Source: Dactylorhiza incarnata (Eukaryota; Streptophyta; Magnoliopsida; Asparagales; Orchidaceae). From it: a DNA stretch of 64,000 bases. Below, in pieces: positions 20,371 to 32,943 of the stretch (the first letter of the stretch is position 1; every line of letters starts with the position of its first letter). Position numbers and translations under genes: made by a program. A model generated the notes under the pieces. The model saw only the letters and a program-made list of their open reading frames with translations. It was not told the DNA's origin and made no database searches. The stretch is from positions 6,324,001-6,388,000 of the forward strand of contig JAWHQI010000065.1 in the NCBI GenBank assembly GCA_033032865.1, written 5' to 3'.

Positions 20371-20888
20371 GATGTAACAATTTTTCTTTTGAACTTTCTT
20401 TGTAAGGCGAGACTCGCCCCCCCCCCCCAAATGTAAACCATTTTTTTGTAATGAAATGAAAAATTATTCTCAAGCCTTTCCTTTGTTTTTCGCTTTTCTC
20501 GCTTCCAATTACTTACGCGCTTGCGTCTCGATGACTCGCACCACGCATGCACCTGCACTTTGCTCAAGCACTTATTGACCCGTGCGCGCATACTCGCACA
20601 CGTACGCATTCTCATTCTGGCACGCACCCCACCCGCACCTGCGAATCGATCGAATACCCGCTTACTCGCCCCCCCCCCCCCCTAGTGGGACTTAACCAAA
20701 TTTCTTCCTTTGCACTTATTCCAAACAAGGTTCTCGCCCGTGAGCCCTTTGCCAAGGCAAATGCCCATTCAGGTAGGCTTATTTCTTGCTTTTGCATTCG
20801 TACGCTTCTGCTTTTACCAATCGATATATACTTGTTAACTGTCTGTACTTACTCGCACACCACCACTCGTGCTTCCGCGAGCGATGTG
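20371..20888 (+). other. Gene-free part of the Tat element after the accessory ORF
   Basis: Contains a short C run, a polyadenylation-like AATGAAATGAAA and many ACTCGC/GCGAGT words that reappear at 41280-41480 and 44640-45850. This supports all of these being pieces of one element split by later insertions. Confidence 0.6.
20884..20888. other. Target-site duplication ATGTG (left)
   Basis: Exact match of 41275-41279. Confidence 0.92.
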
Positions 20889-21177
20889 TGTAACATCCCA
20901 ACTCTAAAATAGGGTCTAGCTGGTTCAGTTGAACCCTTGGAGGAACTTAGTCCAGGTCAGAGAAAACCACAACCCAAGCTCCACCCCAGAAATGGTGGTC
21001 ATTTAGAAAAATGACTGTTTTGGGTAGCATCGTGCTTCGCCACAACGTCAGAATTATTTGTTGAGCATACGTACTCCAAATTGACTTCCGTCAGTTCCAT
21101 TGGACTCGTATGGTCAATATGAGTGCAACGGAATTCGTTTCATTCTGATCCGAGGTCGTTTGGAGAAAACAACCATT

Positions 21178-22336
21178 TGTTGGAACATGGGCTTCCGCAT
21201 CTCCTAAGTTTGAGAATAACAAATCCCATGTGTATTTGATCTTGTGTGTTTAAGTGTGCAGGGTAACAAAGTCCACATGACTCAAGGATTACATAAGAAG
21301 GTTGCCCCCAAAGTTAAGCCAACAAATCCAATACATCTACTAGCGCTGGCGGTAGTTCTAGCGCAGGCGGTAGTCCTAGCGCAGGCGCTAGCGACGATCG
21401 ACAAATTCCTATTCGACAAAATATTTGCTCGAAGCAAAATTGCCGGGAGAACTTATAGAAGGAGATAGCGCCAGGCGGTATCTACTAGCGCTGGCGGTAG
21501 CGCGGAGCACAAGAGGAATGACGAAATTGTTTCCTCGGATTAATGATTCTCGCATGCAAAATATTACTTAATATGGGATAGCGCCGGCGGTAGCACTAGC
21601 GCAGGTGCTAGCGCTGAGGCTATAAAAAGGACCCATTGGCTCCGTCTTCCTCACTCTTCTATAACCCTAAACTCCAGAGCTTCGTGCCACATCATATAGA
21701 GGAAGGTTCAGAGCGATACTCCCACCAAAAGCTTAGAGAGAATCTCTGAAGGAGGACTTCTTCATGCTTCATCCGACCGGCGACCGCTTCAACAACGCTT
21801 ACACTACAGCGGTCCAACGTCTCCAACTTCAGAAGTTCTTAGAGGGAGTTTTTATTATTGATGCTTTTATATTCACATATTTATTCTTGTAATCGTTAGT
21901 GAATTTGCCTCGTGTTCGCGACTTGGTCTGGGTAGGACTTAGGGCAGAAATTTGCCTCGTGTTGGCGACTAGGTCTCGGGTGTAGGTCTAGGGGGTGCTC
22001 GAGGCCATATCCGGGGAAGGGTTGGCTAGAGCGGCTTGAGGCCGTATCCGGGGAAGGATCGGCTAAAGCCAACCGGTTCGTGGGGATACGAGTCGGTATA
22101 GAAAACAAAAAGAGTCTTTCTATTAGCTTTGATTTCTAGCTTCGATAAGAGATCAAGTTTTGTAATCATGCTTCTCAAGTTAATAAAATCATGTCTTTAC
22201 TTTTACTTCACTTGATTTGTCTTGATCTTCTCTAGTTTAATAATCAAAGCTTTTTCAAAGTTATTCAAAATATATTATAAGTTTTTAAAACCCTTATTCA
22301 CCCCCCCCCCCTCTAAGGGCGCCTACCGATCCAACA
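21178..22336 (+). repeat. 5' LTR of the gag-only copia element
   Basis: Begins TGTTGGAACATGG and ends CCGATCCAACA. A TATA-like CTATAAAAAGG lies at about 21619. A CpG-rich patch of CTAGCGCTGGCGGTAG-like words lies at 21340-21620. It has one more 18-bp GCAGGCGGTAGTCCTAGC unit than its partner. Confidence 0.93.
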
Positions 22337-22338
22337 AG

Positions 22339-22352
22339 TGGTATCAGAGCTA
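22339..22352 (+). other. Primer-binding site (initiator tRNA-Met)
   Basis: TGGTATCAGAGC begins two bases after the LTR end: the standard sequence complementary to initiator tRNA-Met used by most plant copia elements. Confidence 0.95.
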
Positions 22353-22385
22353 GGTTATTCCAAATCGGCTTAGCAACCGGGAATA

Positions 22386-23853
22386 ATGGCATCTCATGAT
22401 CTCACTTCTACTAGTGGGGTAAATTTTTATGAAGAAGAAAAATCTCTTAAACCACCGTTATTTGAAGGAAGAAATTATAAAGGATGGAAAATAGTAATGG
22501 AAAATTTTCTTAAACGTTTAGATGAAAAAGTTTGGAATATCACTATCAAAAAATCACCTAGCGTATTAAATAAGAACGAAATGGTTTTAAATGCAAAATC
22601 TATGAATAGTCTATTTTGTGCGTTAGATCATAATATTTCCAAACTCATTTATACTTTTCCTACTGCATACGAGATGTGGAATTTTCCTGAAATAACTTAT
22701 GATTCTCCTTCTGCAGGTATGGAACAATTACAAGAACCGGAGAATATGCAAGCATGCACAGGTATTCAAGAATGCTCCACACATGACGGATCCATGAAGT
22801 GCACATCAAATGGAAAAGAAGAAGTACTGTCTTCGGAAGAGGAGTGCCAAAAAGATTTAAAAGAAACCATATGTTCAAATCATGCCTCTCCCGAAAGCAA
22901 TGTAAGGAAATCAAATCCCATCTTTTGTACTTCTATTTCTACTTTACAATTGCTACAAATTACAAAGCGCAAACTTGAGAAATAAAAAAATACAAATTGC
23001 AAATTGCGCTTAGAAAAAAAAATTTAAAGGCAAAAATTAATGAACAATCAAATTCAAATTTATCTAGTTCTATCCATGGTTCCTTAGTTGAAAACACTAC
23101 ACCTTGTGTGGAATTTGATGACTTAAAAGAAAAATGCAAGGAACTTGAAAAGGAACTTCTTTTTATAAAAGAACAAAATAAAAATTATGTTTAGAAAATT
23201 CATCTTTGGAAAATGATTGTGCTAAGTGTACAGAATATAAAATTGAAATTAAAGAGATGGATGAAACATTTGATGAATATAGAAACAATTATCAAGATCA
23301 TATAGATTCATTTGTTTCAACTCTTAAAAATAGCACAATCGCTTATAATAAAGCTAGACATAATTTAAAGATTAAAAATGATGAATTAAAATAAAAAAAT
23401 CAACTTGCTTATGAAAATTGTAAATACAAATTCACAATATCAAACTATATCTAAAAACAAGTTGAATATGAATATGAACATCTTAACTAAATCTAATAAT
23501 GGGAGCAAGAATCATAAAGTGTTTGTAAATCAAAATCAAAATCATCATTACTTGCAAAATCATGTTTCTCCAAACTCAAAATTAAAATTGCACAAATTTC
23601 CTATGAACAATACTTTTTATAATCATTTAATCATAATCATCAATATAAAGATTATCATAATGGAAATTTGACAAATAAGAATACCACAAAACCAAAGTTT
23701 GAATGGAGGCCCAAAACTAAAACTGAAACATTAACTTCACATGAAAGGACCCATTCATCAATATCTACCCACAACCCTACACGTTATATTTGGGTACCCA
23801 AAGGAACCACCACACTTGGTCCTCTTTGGATACCTAAATCTCCTATTCATTAG
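22386..23853 (+). pseudogene. Copia gag, decayed
   Basis: Starts MASHDLTSTSGVNFYEEEKS at 22386, 50 nt after the LTR. The first 100 residues are a gag capsid start (PPLFEGRNYKGWKIVMENFL; NSLFCALDHNISKLIYTFPTAYEMW). The frame then breaks repeatedly (stops or shifts at about 22983, 23192, 23392 and 23669). The last piece (23668-23853) ends with TRYIWVPKGTT, the usual end of copia gag just before protease. No zinc knuckle is readable. Base composition is strongly AT-rich compared with the gag at 15806. Protease and the rest of pol are absent. Confidence 0.82.
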
Positions 23854-26800
23854 TATCCAATCATTTGCATGAAGTAGAAATCAACTCAAAATAAAATATC
23901 AATTCTCTACTTCATGATATGCTTAATTTCCTTTTTGTTTTTTGAACCATCATGATATGATCACTTTATATAACTTGTGATATGACTTTCTCATATTAAA
24001 CCAAAATTCATAAACAAATCAAATTGAATAAAGTTGAATAAAAAGTCATATCATCCCACAAAGTGATATATTTATTTCTATCCTTCTAAATCCATTTCCT
24101 AGAAGTCTTATAAAATTTGAAAAACTAAATTTGTTATATGATATTATTAAGACTAAATGAAATAAGTGTCAAATTGAATTTAAAAGGTGTATTTTAGGGG
24201 TATTAGGCTAAATTTATAAAATGCATAAGTTTTGCTTAGATAGTTAATATATTTGCGTCATTTTCAATTACCCCAAGTATGTTTAATCATAATCATGTTT
24301 AAATCGGAATTGAAAAATTGCATGAATATTATTTCAATTATATATGATCATTTCACTCATGCATATGTTGTGCAAAACTCAAGAATTAAGATTTAATGAA
24401 TATGGAACTTTAATGAATGTGAAACCCATGTACTAAAATTTTAACTTCCGCAACTTTTTGCGATTTCTTCTCATCTCATCACTTCATTAGACAGGCCTTA
24501 CATTGCAAAAAACATAATTAAGAAAAATCGGAAGCAAAATCGAAGAAAATCAAGGCTAATACGATCAAAATAAGCACTCTCTGTGAGATAACGCAGGCGC
24601 TAGGACCTAACGCCGGCGCTAGCTCGAGTCTCCGATTTTCTGAAATTTTAAAATTCTGAAAAATGCTTAAAAATATATTAATCTATATGTACTACTCATT
24701 TTTGCAATTCCGCTTATAATTGATTTTTGAAAAATCAAATACAAAAATACAAAAGCCAAATTACAAAAAAAAAATATATGTTTTGCCTTTGTGTTTTTTG
24801 TCATTTATTTAAATTCTATTTCTAAAAGCAAAAATCAAATACAAAAATATAAAACAAAAAAAATTATCAAAAATTGTTATTTTTAGAACTTAACTTTTCT
24901 ATTTACATTAATCTTGCGAAAGGGTGATTTGGGCTATCATCTCATCATATCACCTAGTACCGGACGAACCTCTCACAGGGTAGTCCTCGGGAAGTCCAAG
25001 ATCAAATTATAAGAGTTCAAACTTTAAATTAAAATTATTTTGCAAAAATATCAAAAATACTGTATGGACTTTATTGAGAAAATCAAGCATGATTTAATCT
25101 ATTATTTAGAACTTCTATAATGTTGCAATTTATCTTTTCAAACTACTTTAAACATTGTTTTCATCATGCTTAGATATATCTATTAATATGTGCATCAATT
25201 ATATTGTAAAAGTTGTGTAGAACTACGTTTAGCATGCCTCTAAGTATGAGTAAATGTTTTATGTTTGATAATGATCTTTATTCACTCACTTATTTTGGCA
25301 TTGTCTACACATGTGCTTAATCTAAGAATGCTTGTGTATGTTTTGTATTAGTACAATGAATTAAAATTGCACAAGTATATTGCCTACACTACTTTTATTT
25401 GCACTTTTAAAAGATAAGAAAAGTGGTTATGTTTTTATAAATAATATTGGTTTGCAAAACAAGTGTATTCGGAGAACTTTGTACAAAACAAAAATCATAA
25501 AATAAAGTGACAAAGATAACTCCACCAAGCACTACTTGAACCTCCTGATAAGTCTTAATAAGCGTTGTGAGGTTGAGCACCTTGGAAAGAATAGTAAAGT
25601 ATCTTGTGCAAACCATAACTTTCTTTCAAAATAAAAACCACTTATTCTTAAGCACACCGGATCACAATAAAAATCAATCTTGAAGAATAAAACTAGGTGA
25701 TTTAATCTATTCTTTAGAACTTCTATAATGTTGCAATTTATCTTTTCAAACTCTTTGAACATTGTTTTCATCATGCTTTGATATATCTATTAATATGTGC
25801 ATCAAGTATCTTTTAAAAGTTGTGTAGAACTAAGCTTAACATGCCTCTAAGTATGAGTAAATGTTTTATGTTTGATAATGATCTTTATTGACTCACTTAT
25901 CTTGGCATTGTCTACATATGTGTTTAATCTAAGAATGCTTGTGTATATTGTGTATTAGTACAATGAATTAAAATTGCACAAGTATCTTACCTACACTTCT
26001 TTATTTGCACTTTTAAAAATGAAGAAAAGTGGGTTTCTTTCTCATAAATTATATTGGTTTGCAAAACAAGTGTATTCAGAGAACTTTGTACAAAACAAAA
26101 ATCATAAAATAAAGTGAAAAAGATAACTCCACCAAGCACTACTTGAACCTCCTGATAAGTCTTAATAAGCGTTGTGAGGTTGAGCACCTTGGAAAGAATA
26201 ATAAAGTATCTTGTGCAAACCAAATCTTTCTTTCAAAATAAAAACCACTTACTCTTAAGTACACTGGATCACTAGTCTCAACATTAAAAATAAAATAGGT
26301 GATCCCCCAAGCACTACTTTGCACCCGGATAAGTCTTAATGTGCATTGTGTGTGCAAAGCACCTTGGTAGTTGTACATTTTTTTGTGCATTAAAGTTTGT
26401 GGAAGTAAAATTATTTGTGTTTTATTGTGCTCTTACTTTACATATTACTTGTATTTTTGATTAAAACATTTGTGTACTCAACTCAAAAATACACTTATGT
26501 GCACATCATTATCTTCCATAACACTTCTTCTCATGAGTATTGGATCCTAATGCGAATTCTATGCTACTCTTTATTTATGAAATGCACGAGATAACCTAGC
26601 ATGCAATCTACAATGTTTGGTACGTTTTGAAATTGTGAATTAAAGTAACATTGTAGTAATCTCTTTGTGATAACATTATTTCATGCTTGGTTACTTTATT
26701 GTCAAACTTAAAGATTTTAATTGAAAAATGATTTACAAAAACATCTTCTTTTTGAAATTTAACTCATATATCTTTTTATGGATCATCATTAATTACAATA

Positions 26801-27857
26801 GGATGTTTCTTGTATTTCTATAAGTCTTCCGCATTTTAACCATATAATTGTTTTACCTTGCGCTTTCATGCTATTTAAAGTCTTTTATTTTGTGTGCATC
26901 ATCACTTGAATCTTAAAATTCCTCTCTTTCAACAAGTGGTAAACTTGCATGGTAAACTTTATATTGGTTACTCTAAACATGAATATTTTTTTTGCTAAAA
27001 ACTCTGATTTATTTCCATGAAAATATTGCAATGCTAAAACTCTGATTTATTAATGAACTTCAAAATAGCCATGTGAGTGCTTTCATAAATTCAAATAAAA
27101 ATATAAATCCATAGGTTATGTCATTAGATTTAAAACGCTTAAATGTTTCCAATAATTATTATCCATGACTTCATATTTCACCATAGCGGGGGCGTAGGGT
27201 TGTAGACATTAGATAACCTTATCTCTAGTCATGTCTTGTCCTTAACCGGGGAGGGTTCCAGTGAGGCCTTGTGAGGCACTGGGGGAAAAGAGTGCTAGGT
27301 TGAGTTATGTCTAGTTTTTATATATGGGACTAACACCCCAAGCTACGGCATGTATGCAGCTCCTCATGCCCATCCGTCACTTAGTATGGGGCTAGGGTGT
27401 AGACATATTGTCTGGGTAGTTTAGTTACTCGGAAATCATTTACCTTGTATTTGTTTATGCTACAAACTCTAATTTATGAAAATAACTCAACCTCTGATCT
27501 ATTTCAATGAAAAATATTCTAAAACTCCTTATCACTTCCTTCTCTACAAGCTCTAACATGCTTTTATCTTATTATCAACTTTTAAGTGGTGTCTCCTTAC
27601 CCACTTTTGCTAATAACAAAAGGGGGAGAACTAACATGATAAATATTAATCTGCTATCAAAATATAATGCTTAATTAAGATGATAGCTTACATATTAGGA
27701 GAGCATTCACTTAGGGGGAGCATGTATTTAGGGGGAGCAATTCTAAATGTTAAATGCTAAAATTATCCTAAGTCATCACTCTCACACACACACACACAAG
27801 TATGTTTCTTCATGCTTATATATTAATGCTCTGATTTATCATTAATGGATTTGTTAT
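23854..27857 (+). other. Non-coding interior of the gag-only copia element
   Basis: About 4 kb of AT-rich sequence without a plausible gene in any frame. It contains a tandem repeat of about 605 bp (25085-26290), a CpG-rich island CGCAGGCGCTAG...CGCCGGCGCTAG near 24588-24625 matching words in its own LTRs, a less AT-rich stretch (27185-27430) and TTGCTAATAACAAAAGGGGG (27605), a motif common near copia 3' ends. Confidence 0.8.
25085..26290 (+). repeat. About 605-bp tandem duplication
   Basis: Two diverged copies, plus a shorter third piece (26300-26370). Each contains an imperfect inverted pair CCAAGCACTAC ... AGCACCTTGG with inner AACCTC/GAGGTT. Minus-strand open frames at 25407 and 25987 are the same repeat artefact. 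Confidence 0.82.
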
Positions 27858-27874
27858 TATCAAAAGGGCGAGTT
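27858..27874 (+). other. Polypurine tract of the gag-only copia element
   Basis: CAAAAGGGCGAG, then TT, directly before the LTR start TGTTGGAACA. An interrupted but typical purine-rich primer. Confidence 0.7.
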
Positions 27875-29010
27875 TGTTGGAACATGGGCTTCCGCATCTC
27901 CTAAGTTTGAGAATAACAAATCTCATGTGTATTTGATCTTGTGTGTTTAAGTGTGCAGGATAACAAAGTCCACATGACTCAAGAATTACATAAGAAGGTT
28001 GCCCCCAAAGTTGAGCCAACAAATCCAATACATCTACTAGCGCTGGCGGTAGTCCTAGCGCAGGCGCTAGCGACGATCGACAAATTCCTGTTCGACGAAA
28101 TATTGGCTCGAAGCAAAATTGCCGGGAGAACTTATAGAAGGAGATAGCGCCAGGCGGTATCTACTAGCGCTGGCGGTAGCGCGGAGCACAAGAGGAATGA
28201 CGAAATTGTTTCCCCGGATTAAAGATTCTCGCGTGCAAAATATTACTTAATATGGGATAGCGCCGGCGGTAGCACTAGCGCAGGCGCTAGCGCTGAGGCT
28301 ATAAAAAGGACCCATTGGCTCCGTCTTCCTCACTCTTCTATAACCCTAAACTCCAGTGCTACGTGCCACAGCATATAGAGGAAGGTTCAGAGAGATACTC
28401 CCACCAAAAGCTTAGAGAGAATCTCTGAAGGAGGACTTCTTCACGCTTCATCCGACCAGCGACCGCTTCAACAACGCTTACACTACAACGGTCCAACGTC
28501 TCCAACTTCAGAAGTTCTTAGAGGGAGTTTTTATTATTGATGTTTTTATATTCACATATTTATTCTTGTAATCGTTAGTGAATTCGCCTCGTGTTGGCGA
28601 CTAGGTCTGGGTAGGACTTAGGGCAGAAATTTGCCTCCTGTTGGCGACTAGGTCTCGGGTGTAGGTCTAGGGGGTGCTCGAGGCCATATCCGGGGAAGGG
28701 TTGGCTAGAGCGGCTTGAGGCCGTATCCGGGGAAGGATCGGCTAAAGCCAACCGGTTCGTGGGGATACGAGTCGGTATAGAAAACAAAAAGAGTCTTTCT
28801 ATTAGCTTTGATTTCTAGCTTCGATAAGAGATCAAGTTTTGTAATCATGCTTCTCAAGTTAATAAAATCATGTCTTTACTTTTACTTCACTTGATTTGTC
28901 TTGATCTTCTTTAGTTTAATAATCAAAGCTTTTTCAAAGTTATTCAAAATATATTATAAGTTTTTAAAACCCTTATTCACCCCCCTCTAAGGGTGCCTAC
29001 CGATCCAACA
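27875..29010 (+). repeat. 3' LTR of the gag-only copia element
   Basis: Partner of 21178-22336. Same ends, same CpG-rich patch (28030-28310) with one unit fewer. Confidence 0.93.
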
Positions 29011-29015
29011 CTATT

Positions 29016-29770
29016 TTGAGTATCGTGGTGCATCACAATAAAGTCATTGGGGGTAGAATGACCATATGCACTCCGAATTAACTTCCGTCAGTTCCGTTAG
29101 ACTCATATGGTCAATACAAGTGCAACGGAATTCGTTTCGTTCCGATCCGAGGTCGTTTGGAGAAAACAACCATTTTGAGTATCGTAGTGCGTCACAATAA
29201 AGTCATTAGGGTACAGTGACCATACGCACTACAAATTGACTTTCGTCAGTTCCATTATACTCGTATAGTTAATACGAGTGCAACGGAATTCGTTTCATCC
29301 CGATCCGAGATCGTTTGGAGAAAATAACCATTTTAAGTATCGTAGTGCATCACAATAAAGTCATTAGGGTACAGTGACCATACGCACTCTAAATTGACTT
29401 CTGTCAGTTCTGTTAGACTCATATGGTCAATACGAGTGCAACGGAATTTTTTTCGTTCTGATCCAAGGTCGTTTGGAGAAAATGACCATTTTGAGCATCA
29501 TAGTGCGTCACAATAAAGTCATTGGGGTAGAGTGACCATACGCACTCCAAATTGACTTGCATCAGTTTCGTTTGACTCGTATGGTTAATACGAGTGCAGC
29601 AGAATTCGTTTCATTGTAATCCGAGGTCGTTTCGGGAAAATGACTATTTTGAGTAATTTCGAGCGTCGCAACAACGCCATTTTTCAAATGTTGAGCTAGC
29701 ATGCTCCGAATTGAATTCCGTCAATTGCGTTGGACTCACATGGTCGATACGAGTGCAACAAAATCCATTT
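29016..29770 (+). repeat. 160-bp hairpin repeat array, giant 5' LTR
   Basis: About 4.7 diverged units continuing the array cut at 21177. Each has AGTTCCGTT/AACGGAATT around ACTCGTAT, GGTCA, ATACGAGT, and GGTCGTTT, GGAGA, AAACGACC; later units are eroded. Confidence 0.88.
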
Positions 29771-31984
29771 CACTCAATTCTGACGTCGTTTAGTCAAGTA
29801 AATAAAAATAAACGTTCGTAAAATTATAAAATTCTCGAGATATGTAAACGCTGGATTTCAACCCCGTCACACCAATGGTGATCCAACACTCGAAGACTCG
29901 GACTCCTATTGATCTTGACCACACGGAGGACCCACTTATAGTTGACTTTGGTCTACCCTCCTCAAAAGAAGGTTTTTATAATAATTAAACCCTCTCCACC
30001 CCAAGCCATCCACCCACCAAAGTCATGCTCCTATGATGATAAGCACTAATCCCAAAGCACCTATAGAAGTGGGATGAGATATTTTCTAGCCATGGGGGTA
30101 AAAACCTATGTTTAGACCAAACCTAACTCTAACCCTCCCCACCCATCCACTCAAACCAAAAACACATGATCCAGGGGCTGGTTGCTGATTGGCCAACCCC
30201 AAGCAAAGTTCGGCCCACCCCTCATGCATGGATAGTTGCCCCTCTCAACCCAACCATGGTTGGATGAATACAAAACCGAAGGAGAAGGAAGGAGAATGGA
30301 GGGTGCTCCCGGTTGCCTATATGAGGCCTCCCATGGCTTCACTTGAAGGGGGGCCTGCAGGAGCTCCTCCCAATATTTCTAAAACCAACCCCACCACCCA
30401 CCCTTGCCAGCGTCAGAGGAGACGACCCCAACTCCCTCGACTTCTTCCGCCACCCTACCCTACCATGTTTGGGAAGGGATCCACATGCTCGTATGATCTC
30501 ACTGGGAGCGACCTATCGCTAGAGAGGGGCTTGCGACCCTCCCCGGGAAGATTCCAGGTGGCAGCACCGCCGAAAGGCTGAGCTCCGGCAATGCTCCGCA
30601 AGTATTCCTCTGCACCGCTTACTCCCAGCGGCCGGTGGTGACACCAGACCACCAGAGCACCAGCGGGAGGTGTGCCTGCCTCCAACGAACCGGCCGGAGG
30701 GGGTGGCGCGCCGGTCCGACGGCTGGCCGGCGGTGGCAAGAGCCCGTAAGCTCTCAGCCACCGCACCCTACAGGCACCGTTGGATCTTATTAATAAGATC
30801 CAATGGTGCAGCCTTTCTGGGCAATGATTAGACCTCCCACGGCGGATCGGCTCCAAATACATTATGGCGCTGCTGTAATTCCCTGTCTGGCTCCATTTCA
30901 GCCGGCGGATTACTTCAAGATCGGTGCAGGGCGGTTTGTTAACATCAGATGTGGATTTCATTTTTCTAAGCCCAAACCAGAGCTCAAATAAGAAAATTCC
31001 AACATGGAAGTTGTAGGTACTGATAAGAGCCACCTCCATATTTTTTATGAGAATTTTCTGATATCATTAGATATTTTTAGTATTTAAAATGGAAGTAAAC
31101 TATCAGTTTTTAAATTAACAGAGGGCTTAAAATTGATTAAAAATTTGAAATAATTATGGAACCTCTATAGTACGGTTCCACATCCACTGTAATTATTTAA
31201 GAAATTTGGGAAAAGGGTTTACTAGTTTTAGAGGGTTAAAACCTCTGTTTTTAATTATTTAAAGACTAGCCACTCTTTCAAAATATCTCCAAAATTTATG
31301 GCAAGCTTAAAGAGCTGAAACATACCATCTAAATAGGTTTGGGAATTTTTGAAGTACTCTTGCTATATTTGGGAAATTATTTGGCGGTTATGAGAGCCTA
31401 AATAAATTAGCAAACACCATTTATACCTCAAAAAGTCTTGCAAAATTTATGATAACTCTTTAAGGATGACATCAGCCTAGGATAAAAGTTGGGTGATTTT
31501 CGGGTATGGTTTACTATTTTAATGATTTTAAAATAGAATGATAACTCAGGCTCGAAGCGGCGTGAGGCCTTATGATTCACCGAGCTGCGTTTAAAGTAAA
31601 TCCCGGATGTCGGAAATTGGCTTTGGAGAATTTAAGAAACTCATGATATAGTTCCTCAAGTCCGCTTAAGCCATGTTTAAAATGCGCAATTAAAACCTAT
31701 GATCGAACGGTAATTAAAGAAACAGAAGTTGGAAGAGACTCCTGTGAATGGAGTTGCCTCCTTGGAATGGAGTTGCCTCCTAGGAACGAAGATGGAACAG
31801 AACTTTCCTCCTATGAACGGAGAGGGAATTGAAGCCTCCTGATTATGGAGTGATGGACTACTAACATTTTATTCTATTGTATTTTCTTTTACTCCAGTCT
31901 CGTACTGGTCCCGCACCTTTCATTTAGTTTTTTTTCAGTACCACTCCAGTCTCGTACTGGTCTAGTTCATTTCTGCACTATATT

Positions 31985-32905
31985 TCTTTATTGCCTATAA
32001 TTTAGAGTTGACGTGAAGGCGGGGCATTCCTTCAGAGTCAACCCTAAATAGTGTCGAACTGCCCGCCGCTTTTAGAGTAGAGCGGACAGATTAATGTTTT
32101 GGCTTTTCCTTCTTTATTGGCTATAATTTAGAGTTGACGTAAAGGCGCGGCATTCCTTCAGAGTCAACCCTAAATAGTGTCGAACTGGTCGCCGCTTGTA
32201 GAGCAGAGCGGACAAATCAATGCTTTGGCTTTTCCTTCTTTATTGCCTATAATTTGGAGTTGACGTGAAGGCAGGGGAATTCCTTTAGAGTCAACCCTAA
32301 ATAGTGCCGAACAGGCCGCCACTTGTAGAGCAGAGCTGACAGATCGATATTTTTCTTTTCCTTCTTTATTGCCTATAATTTAGAGTTGACGTGAAGGCGG
32401 CGCATTCCTTCAGAGTCAACCCTAAATAGTGTCGAACTGGCCGCCGCTTGTAGAGCAGAGCGGACAGATCGATGTTTTGGCTTTTCCTTCTTTATTGCCT
32501 ATAATTTAGAGTTGACGTGAAGGCGGGGCATTCCTTCAGAGTCAACCCTAAATAGTGACGAACTGGTCGCTGCTTGTAGAGCAGAGAGGACAGATCGATT
32601 CTTTGGCTTTTCCTTCTTTATTGACTATAATTTAAAGTTGACGTGAAGGTGGGGCATTCCTTCAGAGTCAACCCTAAATAGTGTTAACTAGCCGCCGCTG
32701 GTAGAGCAGAGCGGACAGATCGATGTCTGGTTTTATTTCAGCATTTCAGTTACTATACTTTATTTCAGTATTTCGGTTATTGTACTTTATTTCAATATTA
32801 CCTATAATTTAGAGTTGACGTGGAGATGAGGCATCCCTTCAGAGTCAACCCTAAATAGTGGCAAACTGGCCGTCGCTTGTAGAGCAGCGCGGACGAATCA
32901 ATTTT
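31985..32905 (+). repeat. 125-bp hairpin repeat array, giant 5' LTR
   Basis: Seven units. Each contains ATTTAGAGTTGAC paired with GTCAACCCTAAAT (13 bp, one mismatch), and inside it TGAAGG paired with CCTTCA. A second small pair, CCGCT ... AGCGG, follows. Confidence 0.9.
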
Positions 32906-32943
32906 TTGAGGTTTTATTCTTGTATTGACGGTAATATAGATTC

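Larger units (their letters stand above)
21173..29015 (+). mobile_element. Gag-only Ty1/copia element nested in the giant LTR
   Basis: LTRs at 21178-22336 (1159 bp) and 27875-29010 (1136 bp) with 7-bp terminal inverted repeats TGTTGGA ... TCCAACA. The flanking 5-mers are CCATT (21173-21177) and CTATT (29011-29015), identical but for one base. A primer-binding site follows the left LTR and a purine-rich tract precedes the right one. The interior has a decayed gag (22386-23853) and then about 4 kb of AT-rich non-coding sequence in place of pol. LTR differences are few: one 18-bp repeat unit, a homopolymer length and scattered substitutions. This is therefore the youngest readable layer of the nest. 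Confidence 0.93.

Noticed and set aside
30189..31039. Open frames of 130 (+) and 194 (-) codons, and counterparts at 37383-38084
   Set aside because: Lie in both giant LTRs, with shifts and stops at different places in the two copies and no recognisable domain.
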